From Pseudovibrio brasiliensis (GTDB taxonomy: Bacteria; Pseudomonadota; Alphaproteobacteria; Rhizobiales; Stappiaceae): 64,000 bases of DNA. Numbering within the stretch: the stretch's first letter is position 1; each line of letters opens with the position of its first letter. The translations under genes were made by a program, and so were the position numbers. The notes beneath the pieces are model-generated. The model did not search any database. It saw nothing but the letters and a program-made list of their open reading frames with translations, and had not been told where the DNA came from. The stretch is taken from assembly GCF_018282095.1 (NCBI RefSeq), contig NZ_CP074126.1, forward strand, positions 1,746,501 to 1,810,500. The letters run 5' to 3'. Positions 51,508-59,263 of the stretch are shown here, in pieces.

Positions 51508-51575
51508 ATGGGAGGCTTTGTGCCTGCCGGTTTCCTTGTGTACCGGTCTGCGAACCCGTGGCGTCTGGCCGCCAT
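51508..51575 (+). ncRNA. C4-type antisense RNA 2
   Basis: 68 bases with the C4 layout: ATGG (51508-51511) closing on CCAT (51572-51575), a hairpin CCGGT / ACCGG (51527-51546) with loop TTCCTTGTGT, and the conserved end CGTCTGGCCGCCA. Loop segment b' (CCTTGTGT, 51534-51541) is complementary to ACACAAGG at the Shine-Dalgarno of the next gene (51606-51613). Segment a' (CTGCGAA, 51548-51554) is complementary to TTCGCAG (51577-51583). These pairing segments differ from those of C4 RNA 1, while frame and targets change together, which is strong evidence by covariation. It precedes a small gene and a BRO-type antirepressor. Confidence 0.85.
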
Positions 51576-51576
51576 T

Positions 51577-51613
51577 TTCGCAGGTGTCGACCAGACTAAT
51601 TTCGCACACAAGG
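51577..51613 (+). promoter_or_regulatory. downstream antisense target pair (a2, b2) of C4 RNA 2
   Basis: TTCGCAG (51577-51583) and ACACAAGG (51606-51613, including the ribosome binding site of the gene at 51623). A further partial a-type site TTCGCA lies at 51601-51606, directly before b2. Confidence 0.72.
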
Positions 51614-51622
51614 GAATTAGTC

Positions 51623-51880
51623 ATGACAGAACTTTCCCGGAATACCTCACTTAATGACATTCACAGCGGCCTTGCCACACTCAACGCCTTGAGCAGTCGC
51701 ATGGAGGGGCTCTTCACCGCGCTCGGCCACATCTCCAACGAGATCGCCAGTTCCGATCCTCTGTGGAACGCAGCACTGGCTCTGCAGGGCGAGCTAGAAG
51801 ACCGGCACGCCAGCCTCATCAAAGCTCTGGAAACGGTGGAACTCAACGTCCGCAAGCTGAACCGGGGAGGGCAGGCATGA
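51623..51880 (+). CDS. small C4-controlled gene preceding BRO antirepressor
   Basis: 85 residues from ATG 51623 (AAGGGAA upstream, inside the C4 target). The product is helical (LNDIHSGLATLNALSSRMEG, then LFTALGHISNEIAS). Its last codon overlaps the start of the antirepressor gene (ATGA at 51877). It takes the place of icd in P1 and of the 17212 gene at the first C4 locus. No domain is known. Confidence 0.78.
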   Translation: MTELSRNTSLNDIHSGLATLNALSSRMEGLFTALGHISNEIASSDPLWNAALALQGELEDRHASLIKALETVELNVRKLNRGGQA

Positions 51881-52737
51881 GCGCGCTCACCATCTTCGAC
51901 TTTGAAGACCACAGCCTGCGCACATTATCGGTGGAGGGCCTGTTCTGGTTCATCGCCAAAGATGTCTGCACGGTGCTGGATATCAAAAACAGCCGCGATG
52001 CCGTCGCCAAACTTGACAGCGATGACGTTCGTGTCGTTTCAACCGACACGAACGCGGGCAAGCGTCAAACAACAGCGGTGAATGAGAGCGGTCTCTACTC
52101 GCTCATTTTCAACTCCCGCAAGCCAGCGGCCAAAAAGTTCAAAAAATGGGTGACGGCAGAAGTGCTGCCCGCGCTGCGCCAGTCCGGCACCTACTCCATG
52201 GGCCCCACACCCCAAAAGCAGGAGGACGCAAAGCAGGTTCTGCTGGTCAACGAGATGAACGCCCGCGCCAATCTCCTCAAAGAAGCGCGCTACATCTATG
52301 GCCGCGAGGCCGCCATGGCCCTGTGGGACAGGCTCGGCCTGCCAGAGATCGCAGGAGAGGGCGTCAACGAAGTCGCCGGCACCGCCGCCGATGACCCGGA
52401 AGGCTGTCTGACCCACCTGATCAACTTCACCTGCGGCAAAAACCTCTCCGTCCGCATTGCCCTTGCCTTCGCCCTGGCAGATGACATCGGCGCCCGCCGC
52501 ATGGAGCAACTGGGCATCAAACTGCGCCCCCAGGCCTACCCGGACGGCGTCGCCATCGCCTACGATCACGACTACCTGTGGGAGGTCTTCCGCCTCACCC
52601 AATGGCACGGCAACTGGAAACTCGCCCTGCAAAAGCTGGTAGGCGCCCACCAATCCCAAAACGCCATCACCATAGACGGCAAGCAGAGAAGAGCAGTCAT
52701 CCTGCCCCTCTCATTGGTGGAGAGTTATGTGGGTTAG
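51877..52737 (+). CDS. BRO-N antirepressor
   Basis: 286 residues from ATG 51877 (GGGGAGGG upstream). Residues 1-105 are a BRO-N domain: LFWFIAKDVCTVLDIKNSRD, VNESGLYSLIFNSRKPAAKK and KWVTAEVLPALRQSGTY. The C-terminal part (about 120-285) is another helical, DNA-binding-like domain. BRO-N proteins such as the P1/P22-type Ant partners act as antirepressors. Control by C4 RNA 2 through the coupled small gene is indicated. It ends in a terminator shared with the convergent caspase-like gene. Confidence 0.85.
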   Translation: MSALTIFDFEDHSLRTLSVEGLFWFIAKDVCTVLDIKNSRDAVAKLDSDDVRVVSTDTNAGKRQTTAVNESGLYSLIFNSRKPAAKKFKKWVTAEVLPALRQSGTYSMGPTPQKQEDAKQVLLVNEMNARANLLKEARYIYGREAAMALWDRLGLPEIAGEGVNEVAGTAADDPEGCLTHLINFTCGKNLSVRIALAFALADDIGARRMEQLGIKLRPQAYPDGVAIAYDHDYLWEVFRLTQWHGNWKLALQKLVGAHQSQNAITIDGKQRRAVILPLSLVESYVG

Positions 52738-52744
52738 GAAATGG

Positions 52745-52775
52745 CCTCACCACCTGATGGGATGGTGGGGTTTAT
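52745..52775 (+). terminator. terminator after the BRO antirepressor
   Basis: CCTCACCACC (52745-52754) pairs with GGTGGGG (52764-52770), followed by TTTATT. It touches the end of the convergent caspase-like gene. Confidence 0.6.
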
Positions 52776-53629
52776 TCTAGTAGTGCTGTTCCGCATGGTT
52801 CATCCGAACTGGAGAGCGGTAGGCCGCCACGACACGCTGTTAAACCATGGCGGACCCTATAAGAATAAAGCTCAGAGATATCATAATCTCCCGCCTCCGC
52901 ATGCTCATTGCTGAACTTCTCTAAGGTTAGGTTAGCAAAGCGATCAAAGCTGTCTTCTCCTTGATTACGCATTGCTTCTTTCAGTTGATCGCCGCAGCTT
53001 TTCTGGGTTGCGCCTTCTTCATCTGCGAGCCACTTTTTAGAAATATTACCAACTAGGAGCTTTATTCGCTTCATGACAGTTTCTGTTCGCCAAAAAAACG
53101 GTTGTCCGAAACTCCAGTACTTAGGGGATCGGCTTCCATTGCCAAGAATACCGACTCCCGTACTGAATGCCTTGATAGTGGTTTTTGGAAACGCTAGTGT
53201 CAAACTTTCGGCAGGGCTGTTAGAATTCAGCTTACCACTTTCGCATGCGCCTAGTATGATGTTATCGGGCTCGTTTTCGCCAAATGCGCCCTGCATCAGA
53301 GTTGCAAATTTCGTAGACTTCATGCCTAAGATCTCGCCGCAGTCTCCATGACCTAATACAAAAAGATCCGTCACTGTTTTGAAATCAGGTGCGGACTTTG
53401 TGATCGGGACTATGCCGTTTTCTTTAGAGAGGACATAGATTGAGTTAAAAGCATGACCGTATGCAGGGTCAGTAAGCCAGGAAAGGGTGACCGGGGTGAG
53501 AGGCATTTCATCATCACAAAGGTCTTCATCAACGAGTACTGCACGGTTAGCTGATGCGGTTTGTACGCCCAAAATTGCAGCAATCGCAGTTACAGCGAAT
53601 ACCACTTTGGCTGATCGGGTGAACGACAT
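52772..53629 (-). CDS. secreted caspase-like (clan CD-type) protein
   Basis: 285 residues with signal peptide (MSFTRSAKVVFAVTAIAAIL, cleavage near ANA at 28). VTDLFVLGHGDCGEI (His94) and PDNIILGACESGKL (Cys129) give the strand-His-Gly then strand-Cys pattern of caspase-like peptidases (C14/C25/C80 relatives). Seven Cys in the mature part could form disulfides. Export of such a protein by a prophage suggests action on outside targets or on the envelope. The gene is alone on the minus strand, with a TTAGGT-C-ACCTAA palindrome 54 bases before its start. Confidence 0.65.
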   Translation of the reverse strand: MSFTRSAKVVFAVTAIAAILGVQTASANRAVLVDEDLCDDEMPLTPVTLSWLTDPAYGHAFNSIYVLSKENGIVPITKSAPDFKTVTDLFVLGHGDCGEILGMKSTKFATLMQGAFGENEPDNIILGACESGKLNSNSPAESLTLAFPKTTIKAFSTGVGILGNGSRSPKYWSFGQPFFWRTETVMKRIKLLVGNISKKWLADEEGATQKSCGDQLKEAMRNQGEDSFDRFANLTLEKFSNEHAEAGDYDISELYSYRVRHGLTACRGGLPLSSSDEPCGTALLE

Positions 53630-53682
53630 ATTTTTCTCCTTGTTTGTCCTGACATGGACGAAACAGGGAAAGGGCGCGTGAG

Positions 53683-53695
53683 TTAGGTCACCTAA
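53683..53695. promoter_or_regulatory. TTAGGTCACCTAA palindrome upstream of the caspase-like gene
   Basis: Perfect 13-base dyad. A near copy lies upstream of the 46451 gene (46346-46358). Confidence 0.4.
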
Positions 53696-53791
53696 TGTTG
53701 CCTAACAGAGCATTAAGTGGTGCTCGCAGAATGGTATGACGTTAAACCTGAAATTTGTGTCATGAGCAGCGCAAGTCTATCCCGGATCTGC

Positions 53792-54910
53792 TTATGCCTC
53801 TTCTTTGGTATCTGCGACGCCTTCAGTGATCGCGAGTGTCGTGAGGTTGGCTAACCATTCCCAATCCTCGTACTTATCTGTGCTGCTTTGAATGTGGGCA
53901 TAGCGCTTCAATGAAGTCCAACTCCTATGGCCTGAAACAGCTGCGACGTGAGGGATGGTTAGGCCGCTTTCAAACAAGGTCGAAATGCCCTCGTGCCTCA
54001 GATCGTGAAAGTGCAGATCCTCAATGCCAAGTACCTTGCAGGCTCTTGTGAAGGTCGTTGAGATGGTTCTCGGGTTGTAAGGGAAAATCTTCTCGTCAAC
54101 TTCACCTTGATTTTCAAGGAAGGAGATTGCCCGGTCTGGCAGATCAACCAGAACGTCGTTTCCGATCTTCTCGCCTGGATGCTTCATGTCTCTCACCCAG
54201 ATGCGCTTGTGCTCTTTGTCAAAGTCAGCCCAGGTTAGTCTGCAAATCTCATCAAGGCGACGCGTAGAAAACAGAGCAAACGGTATAATCTGCGGCATGG
54301 GAGTGCTGCCCGGATACTTTGCTTGGCTCAGGCAGAAGTGCGTTAGCAGCTTGTCTAGCTCTTCCAATGACGGGCGACGATCCCGCTGCTTGGACTTTGA
54401 TGTGATGCCAAGGCGTTTACATACGATATGCGCATCTGCCATGACTTGTTTGTCTAGGGGGTACCCCCATGCTGCACGAGCAATGGAGAACACCGCTGAA
54501 AGATGGGAGAGGTAATTGCCGACTGTTTGTGGCTGGACGTTTTGAGAGAGCTGTTTTGCAAACTCAACGATGTGTTCGGATCTGATTTCGGTGCAGTCCA
54601 GTTCCGCGATCGCATGTTGCTCCCGGATCGTCTCCAGAACCTGTGCTTTGGTGCGCCCAATGTTTTTGTTGTGATCTTCGATGTATCGCTTTATTACGCC
54701 CCCTAAAGTCTTCGAGGGTTTCTGGGCGCGTTCTAGCCCGCCTGGAAGCGATAATTCGGTCTCTCGTTTGTTGAGCCATGCTTGGGCTACCCTCTTGCGG
54801 GAGAAGACCTTGCTTTCTCGATGGACAATTTTGCCTTTTCGCTTGATGAGTATCTGCGCACAATGTGAGATACTGCCGTCTTTGCGTGATTTTGAGACTA
54901 TTGTGCCCAT
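53792..54910 (-). CDS. int: tyrosine integrase (dusA-specific)
   Basis: 372 residues from ATG 54908-54910; a longer frame to 55033 would run through the putative arm sites and into dusA, so the shorter start is preferred. The N-terminal part (MGTIVSKSRKDGSISHCAQI) is the arm-binding type. The core carries the catalytic Arg in FALFSTRRLDEICRLTW, HDLRHEGISTL (His-x-x-Arg), GHRSWTSLKRYAH with the nucleophile Tyr. Place next to dusA and the att repeat make it the recombinase for this element. No excisionase gene is recognised. Confidence 0.93.
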   Translation of the reverse strand: MGTIVSKSRKDGSISHCAQILIKRKGKIVHRESKVFSRKRVAQAWLNKRETELSLPGGLERAQKPSKTLGGVIKRYIEDHNKNIGRTKAQVLETIREQHAIAELDCTEIRSEHIVEFAKQLSQNVQPQTVGNYLSHLSAVFSIARAAWGYPLDKQVMADAHIVCKRLGITSKSKQRDRRPSLEELDKLLTHFCLSQAKYPGSTPMPQIIPFALFSTRRLDEICRLTWADFDKEHKRIWVRDMKHPGEKIGNDVLVDLPDRAISFLENQGEVDEKIFPYNPRTISTTFTRACKVLGIEDLHFHDLRHEGISTLFESGLTIPHVAAVSGHRSWTSLKRYAHIQSSTDKYEDWEWLANLTTLAITEGVADTKEEA

Positions 54911-54912
54911 CG

Positions 54913-54993
54913 GTACGAACCGCCCTTTTCGAGTACGAATTATTCGTACCAGAAGGGACACGATAGTCAATAACGGACGGAAACGGTACGAAT
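54913..54993. other. putative integrase arm-type sites, right end
   Basis: GTACGAA at 54913, GTACGAAT at 54933, ATTCGTAC at 54942 and GTACGAAT at 54986. The middle two form the inverted repeat GTACGAAT-T-ATTCGTAC. They lie between int and dusA, so they may also regulate the int promoter. Confidence 0.6.
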
Positions 54994-55017
54994 TCGATAG
55001 AGTTCTAGGAATGCTAA

Positions 55018-56064
55018 ATGATTGAAAAAACAAAAAAACTCTATGATATCAATCAGTCTGTCTTCGCAGTCGCACCGATGCTTGACTGGACGGACAGGCA
55101 TTGCCGTGCATTTCACCGGGTCCTTTCCAAGAATTCGCTGCTCTATACTGAGATGGTCACCACTGGCGCCTTGATCCATGGCGACAGGGACCGTCATCTG
55201 AATTTCTCCAGGCAGGAGCAGCCGGTTGCCTGCCAGTTGGGTGGGTCTGATCCCAAAGCCTTGGCTGAGTGCGCTAAAATGGTGGAAGACTGGGGTTACG
55301 ATGAGGTCAACCTCAACGTCGGATGCCCGTCTGACCGCGTACAGTCCGGCAAGTTTGGTGCCTGCCTTATGCTGGAGCCGGATCTGGTGGCTGAATGCAT
55401 CGCGGCCATGAAGGATGTTGTTTCCATCCCGGTCACCACTAAATGCCGCATCGGCGTGGATGATCAGGAGCCAGAAGAAGCACTCAACGCACTGGCAGAT
55501 AAAGTCATCGCCGCTGGCACAGACGCGCTGTGGGTGCATGCCCGCAAGGCGTGGCTGAAGGGCCTTAGCCCGAAGGAAAACCGCGATGTGCCGCCGCTGG
55601 ATTATGACCTTGTCTACCGCCTGAAACAGCGCCTGCCGGATGTGTTTATCGGCATCAACGGAGGTGTTGCAACGCTGGAAGAGACCTCAGCGCATCTGGA
55701 AAAGCTGGACGGTGTCATGATGGGCCGCGCGGCCTATCAGAACCCGATGTTGCTGGCAGAGGTTGACCGTGTGGTTTACGGTGAGGACGGCACCGCGATC
55801 ACGCCAGTTGAGGCAATGGACGTTTACCGGGGCTACATCGAAAACGAACTGACTGCCGGAACCAAGCTGGCATCCATCACCCGCCATATTTTGGGAACCT
55901 ACCAAGGTGTTCCGGGCGCTCGCCATTTCCGCCGTATTATGACGGTGGAAGCCAACAAGGCTGGCGCTGGCATTGAGGTGCTGGAAGACGCGCTGGCAGC
56001 GGTTTCACATCATCAAAGCGTTGCACTTGAAGCACGTGAGCAGAAAGAGGCAGCGCTGGTCTAA
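55018..56064 (+). CDS. dusA: tRNA-dihydrouridine synthase A
   Basis: 348 residues. FAVAPMLDWTDRHCRAFHRV, VGCPSDRVQSGKFGACLM with catalytic Cys103 and the end ARHFRRIMTVEANKAG identify DusA, the FMN enzyme that reduces U20/U20a of tRNA. The first 20 or so codons come from the phage attP (MIEKTKKLYDINQS against the displaced MTEATKKLYNINSP), so the gene stays whole in the lysogen, but its promoter must now lie in prophage DNA beyond int. AGGA is found nine bases before the ATG. Confidence 0.95.
   Translation: MIEKTKKLYDINQSVFAVAPMLDWTDRHCRAFHRVLSKNSLLYTEMVTTGALIHGDRDRHLNFSRQEQPVACQLGGSDPKALAECAKMVEDWGYDEVNLNVGCPSDRVQSGKFGACLMLEPDLVAECIAAMKDVVSIPVTTKCRIGVDDQEPEEALNALADKVIAAGTDALWVHARKAWLKGLSPKENRDVPPLDYDLVYRLKQRLPDVFIGINGGVATLEETSAHLEKLDGVMMGRAAYQNPMLLAEVDRVVYGEDGTAITPVEAMDVYRGYIENELTAGTKLASITRHILGTYQGVPGARHFRRIMTVEANKAGAGIEVLEDALAAVSHHQSVALEAREQKEAALV
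55029..55085. other. attR (right attachment site)
   Basis: Second copy of the att repeat (see 957-1013), inside the first codons of dusA. Confidence 0.8.
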
Positions 56065-56165
56065 GCGTACTCCCGAAAAGTGGTCGCCGGTTTTCGGATA
56101 AGAGTACGTGCACGATGCATACTCCCGAAAAGTGGCTACCGTTTTTGGGGATGAAAATACGCGCA
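56065..56165. repeat. two copies of the TCCGAAAAGTGG palindromic element
   Basis: 56069-56115 and 56117-56160 hold CTCCCGAAAAGTGG with CCGGTTTTCGG or a degraded arm, followed by outer TACG-type arms. Related copies occur at 59264 and 61708. They are intergenic and resemble repeats common in Hyphomicrobiales. Confidence 0.7.
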
Positions 56166-56197
56166 TGAAATGCAATTGGAATTGAGGAGGGGACAGC

Positions 56198-57019
56198 ATG
56201 GACATGATTTCTGCGTCTATGCTGGGGTTCGGAGCAGCATTGATTGCTTCTGGTGCACTAGCAGGTTTTCTGGCAGGGCTGTTTGGTATTGGAGGCGGCG
56301 CGATCCTCGTGCCGATCCTGGTGACCATTCTAACAGAGGTGGGCGTTGATCCGGACGCTGTCGTTCACGTCTCCGTGGCCTCTTCTCTGGGCGTTATCGT
56401 CCCAACCTCTCTGCGCTCCTTCTTCGCTCACAAGAAGAAAGGTGCTGTTGACCTGTCCTTGCTGAAAAGCTGGATTATCCCCGTACCGATCGGTGTGCTG
56501 CTGGCCTCTTACGTGGCAGCGCTCGTTTCCGGTGATACGCTCAAAGGCATCTTCGCTGTGATCGCGTTTGTGGTCGCCATGCGTATGTTGTTCAATCGTG
56601 AAAGCTGGAAACTGGGATCAGACATTCCGGGCAACCCGGTACGAGCGTTGATAGGCGTGATGATCGGCTTCTTCTCAACGCTCATGGGAATCGGTGGTGG
56701 TGTCATGAACAACACTTTCATGACCTTGTTTGGCCGTCCGATCCATCAGGCCGTTGCCACATCTTCCGGTGTTGGTGTGCTGATTTCCATTCCGGCAGTC
56801 TTTGGCATGGTCGCAGCCGGGTGGGGCGCTCCCAACCTGCCGCCATTCTCTGTAGGCTATATTAATTTGCTGGCCATCGCGTTGATCATTCCAATCACCA
56901 TCTACGTGGCTCCACTGGGCGCGCACTTCGCCCACAACCTGCCAAAGCGTAAGCTGGAACTGGCGTTCGGCGTGTTCCTGCTGATCGCCTGCGCAAGGTT
57001 CGCATATAGCTTGCTGTAG
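56198..57019 (+). CDS. sulfite exporter TauE/SafE family permease
   Basis: 273 residues with about eight transmembrane segments. LAGFLAGLFGIGGGAILVPI near the N-terminus and GFFSTLMGIGGGVMNNTFMT in the second half are the duplicated GIGGG motifs of the family. Substrates in the family include sulfite, sulfoacetate and other organosulfur anions; the one here is unknown. GAGGAGGGG precedes the ATG. A palindrome follows the gene. Confidence 0.9.
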   Translation: MDMISASMLGFGAALIASGALAGFLAGLFGIGGGAILVPILVTILTEVGVDPDAVVHVSVASSLGVIVPTSLRSFFAHKKKGAVDLSLLKSWIIPVPIGVLLASYVAALVSGDTLKGIFAVIAFVVAMRMLFNRESWKLGSDIPGNPVRALIGVMIGFFSTLMGIGGGVMNNTFMTLFGRPIHQAVATSSGVGVLISIPAVFGMVAAGWGAPNLPPFSVGYINLLAIALIIPITIYVAPLGAHFAHNLPKRKLELAFGVFLLIACARFAYSLL

Positions 57020-57026
57020 AAACTTC

Positions 57027-57055
57027 TCCGAAAAGTTCCAAACGCTTTTCGGAGA
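57027..57055. terminator. palindrome/terminator after the permease gene
   Basis: CTTCTCCGAAAAG pairs with CTTTTCGGAGAAG. The arm shares TCCGAAAAG with the dispersed repeats, so a repeat copy seems to serve as terminator. Confidence 0.6.
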
Positions 57056-57116
57056 AGCATTTGCAGAATTCAAACTGACTCTTCAAGCCGAGTATGAGCT
57101 GACCTCGTTGCCTAAG

Positions 57117-58094
57117 CTATGGTTGCTGCAAGATGTGTGTTTTCTTGTTTGGATCATCCGGGAACACGCGTCCTGCTGTTATGCACTGAAGCATATGTTT
57201 GAAAACCTCACCACCTTCTTCCCCTTCTTTGTCTGAAGCGAAATAGGAGTGCCCTTTGGGAAAGTCATAGACAGAATTGACTTCATCGCAATCGATAGAA
57301 AATACGTTCTTCGAAACCTTGCGCAAATCTTCAGGGCCTGTGTGTCCGAGACGGCGTGAAGCAACCCCATTCTTTAAGTTTGCTGCTTTACTTGCCCTTA
57401 ACGCGAGGTCATCTGAGGCATGATAAACGACCACGTTTTTCGAGGCGTGTGTAATAAGTTCGCCAGACTTTCCCTTTTCAAGCGCCTCATTCACAATATC
57501 AGCTGCCATAAGAAATGAGTTTCTGAACAGAAAAGGCACGCCATCTTTTAGTGAGTTCTTCTCCCAGCTTTCTAAGGCGCCTCGATATACGCGAGCTCCC
57601 ATAGAATGAGCTAAGATATTTATTCGCATTAAACAGGGTATGTCGTTAGTTTTGCTCTCTGTAGATCCTTGCCAAGTAAGAAATCGGTCAAATACGCGTG
57701 CAAAAGCAAATGCGCTACTGTCCGCTGCGCGCTGATCATCCCAATAGTCTTTCACGACGCCTTTATCATTGTCGCAAGGCCATATCATCGGAATCACTAA
57801 AACATGTTTGTTCTGCTTGTTATCAAACAAGCTTTGTAGGGTCATAGCACGTTTAAAAATATCTTCTGGCATATTCGAGAAGCCATGGCAGTAAAGTAAA
57901 ACTTGCTCATAACCACTATCGCGTACTTCGGTGAGAAAGTTGCCGCTCATGACCTCTGTAGCTCGACCAGTCTTGTTAACTTTGCAATAGAAGACAGAAT
58001 TGGCGACATTATTGTTTTCCAGATCAAATTCGAAATCGCGGCCAGCGATAGACTTCATTCCTTGTTTTGGAATGCGATTGGTAATGAACAGCAT
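57117..58094 (-). CDS. alpha/beta hydrolase (DUF900-like)
   Basis: 325 residues from ATG 58092-58094 (TTTGGAG upstream). VLLYCHGFSNMPEDIFKRAM gives the oxyanion-hole strand, and INILAHSMGARVYRGALESW the nucleophile elbow with Ser164. VVVYHASDDLALRASKAANL precedes a late His (GHSYFAS), as expected for the triad. No signal peptide, so cytoplasmic. The substrate is unknown. The flanking gaps have few features. Confidence 0.78.
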   Translation of the reverse strand: MLFITNRIPKQGMKSIAGRDFEFDLENNNVANSVFYCKVNKTGRATEVMSGNFLTEVRDSGYEQVLLYCHGFSNMPEDIFKRAMTLQSLFDNKQNKHVLVIPMIWPCDNDKGVVKDYWDDQRAADSSAFAFARVFDRFLTWQGSTESKTNDIPCLMRINILAHSMGARVYRGALESWEKNSLKDGVPFLFRNSFLMAADIVNEALEKGKSGELITHASKNVVVYHASDDLALRASKAANLKNGVASRRLGHTGPEDLRKVSKNVFSIDCDEVNSVYDFPKGHSYFASDKEGEEGGEVFKHMLQCITAGRVFPDDPNKKTHILQQP

Positions 58095-58316
58095 GGAAAA
58101 CTCCAAATTAAAGCAAAGTTTAAAACACATGAAGTTTTAGGCTGCCAAATTTGGGAGTGGCCCGCAATTCTGAAAAATAACAGAAATACCTAGTATAATA
58201 TAAAGAGTCCCAAACACTTCCGCATTGACTTGACCAGATACAGATCAAGCAAGTTGAACCACTGAGATACCTTTAATGAAGCTGTTTCCTAATGAGCTTA
58301 AAGAGGTTAGCCAGCC

Positions 58317-59015
58317 CTATCGAGCCTTCAGGATCAACTGGTTGCCTTCCACCCGCCAGCTGGCGAAGGTGTTGAGGGCGCTCATGCCCAGCAGGCTGGT
58401 TGAGAGCATCTCTTCCTGCGCCACAAAGGCTGGCACTTCGTTCAAGCGCCAGTCCCCAATCTGCATATCCTGCAAACGCACGCGGGCTACAAAGCCCATG
58501 CCGTTGGCGGTAGAAACAGGGATGCTGTAGGAAAGGTTGTTCGTGTCGATACCAACCCGGCGCGCATCTCCGTGAGACAAGGTGATGTGCGAAGCCCCGG
58601 TATCCACCAGCATGTCGACAGAAACACCATCCACTTGCACATCAATAAAGAACTGATGGTTGATGCCGCGGGAAATCACCATCTCGCCATCCGCAGATTG
58701 AGTAACGGAACCGGGGAACAGCTCGGACATCACACGGTCGCGCACGGTCATCAGCTCGTAGCGGAATGAGTAACCAATCACCAACAACAGCGCCAGACCG
58801 CCCCAGAACACCACGGCGCCAAACACTTCGCGGATTTGCGGGCGGCGAATGAACACGCCCATCATGATCACAATGCCCATGGCCGCAAGGGCGACAAGCC
58901 GAGGACCGTCCTCCTGAAACTTGTCGCCAAGAAACTCAGGTGTTCCAAGATATCCAGAGGCAACGCCAATCACCATGGCGCCGATGAGAATGACAAGGCC
59001 TATTGTCCAGCGCAT
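58317..59015 (-). CDS. membrane-bound clan AA aspartic protease (TIGR02281-like)
   Basis: 232 residues. Three N-terminal hydrophobic segments (3-22, 40-56, 66-84) anchor the protein, and a retropepsin-like domain follows: HQFFIDVQVDGVSVDMLVDT, then GASHITLSHGDARRVGID, with Asp138 in DTGAS. The end LGMSALNTFASWRVEGNQLI is typical of the family. It is probably active as a dimer in the periplasm. It overlaps the DUF1289 gene by 16 bases, forming an operon. Confidence 0.88.
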   Translation of the reverse strand: MRWTIGLVILIGAMVIGVASGYLGTPEFLGDKFQEDGPRLVALAAMGIVIMMGVFIRRPQIREVFGAVVFWGGLALLLVIGYSFRYELMTVRDRVMSELFPGSVTQSADGEMVISRGINHQFFIDVQVDGVSVDMLVDTGASHITLSHGDARRVGIDTNNLSYSIPVSTANGMGFVARVRLQDMQIGDWRLNEVPAFVAQEEMLSTSLLGMSALNTFASWRVEGNQLILKAR

Positions 59016-59221
59016 TGCACATCCTCCTGTTTCATAGCCAGAAACTCAGCTTTTCGCGCAGGAAGCTTGGCAAGAATGGTGTGCTGAACCTGCGCAGAAA
59101 GGGAACCCCATCCGGCAATCTCGCTGAGCAATCTCCAGCAACTCACACACATCTTCCGTTCTTCATCCAGCTGGCACAGTTTTAAACACGGGCTGGCTGG
59201 TCTTTCTAAAGTACCTGACAA
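59000..59221 (-). CDS. DUF1289 protein
   Basis: 73 residues. SPCLKLCQLDEERKMCVSCW, then RLLSEIAGWGSL and ILAKLPARK are the DUF1289 pattern with four Cys that may bind metal. The start is TTG (59219-59221) with GTAGGA eight bases before it; no ATG is available upstream. It precedes the aspartic protease gene, as is common in alphaproteobacteria. Confidence 0.85.
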   Translation of the reverse strand: MSGTLERPASPCLKLCQLDEERKMCVSCWRLLSEIAGWGSLSAQVQHTILAKLPARKAEFLAMKQEDVQCAGQ

Positions 59222-59263
59222 AATACTGTCCTACAAAATCATCGGGTTCAAACCGCTGTGTTC

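Larger units (their letters stand above)
957..55085. mobile_element. dusA-integrated prophage, lambda-type head and P2-type contractile tail
   Basis: The element lies between a truncated dusA start at 946-1029 and the intact dusA at 55018. The two ends share the imperfect direct repeat 957-1013 / 55029-55085, and a tyrosine integrase abuts the dusA end. Inside are regulation, replication, packaging, capsid, contractile tail and lysis genes in the usual order, so it may be functional. Head genes resemble lambda (GpA, portal, gpW, ClpP-type protease, gpD, gpE) and tail genes resemble P2 (V, gp25, J, I, sheath, tube, E/E', U, X, D). Integration into the 5' end of dusA is a known habit of one integrase family. 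Several accessory genes (propeller protein, pentapeptide proteins, ABC-3C, secreted proteins) are interspersed. Confidence 0.93.

Noticed and set aside
54911-55033. N-terminal extension of the integrase to 55033.
   Set aside because: It would cross the arm-site repeats and enter dusA; MGTIVSKSRKDG at 54910 is a typical integrase start.
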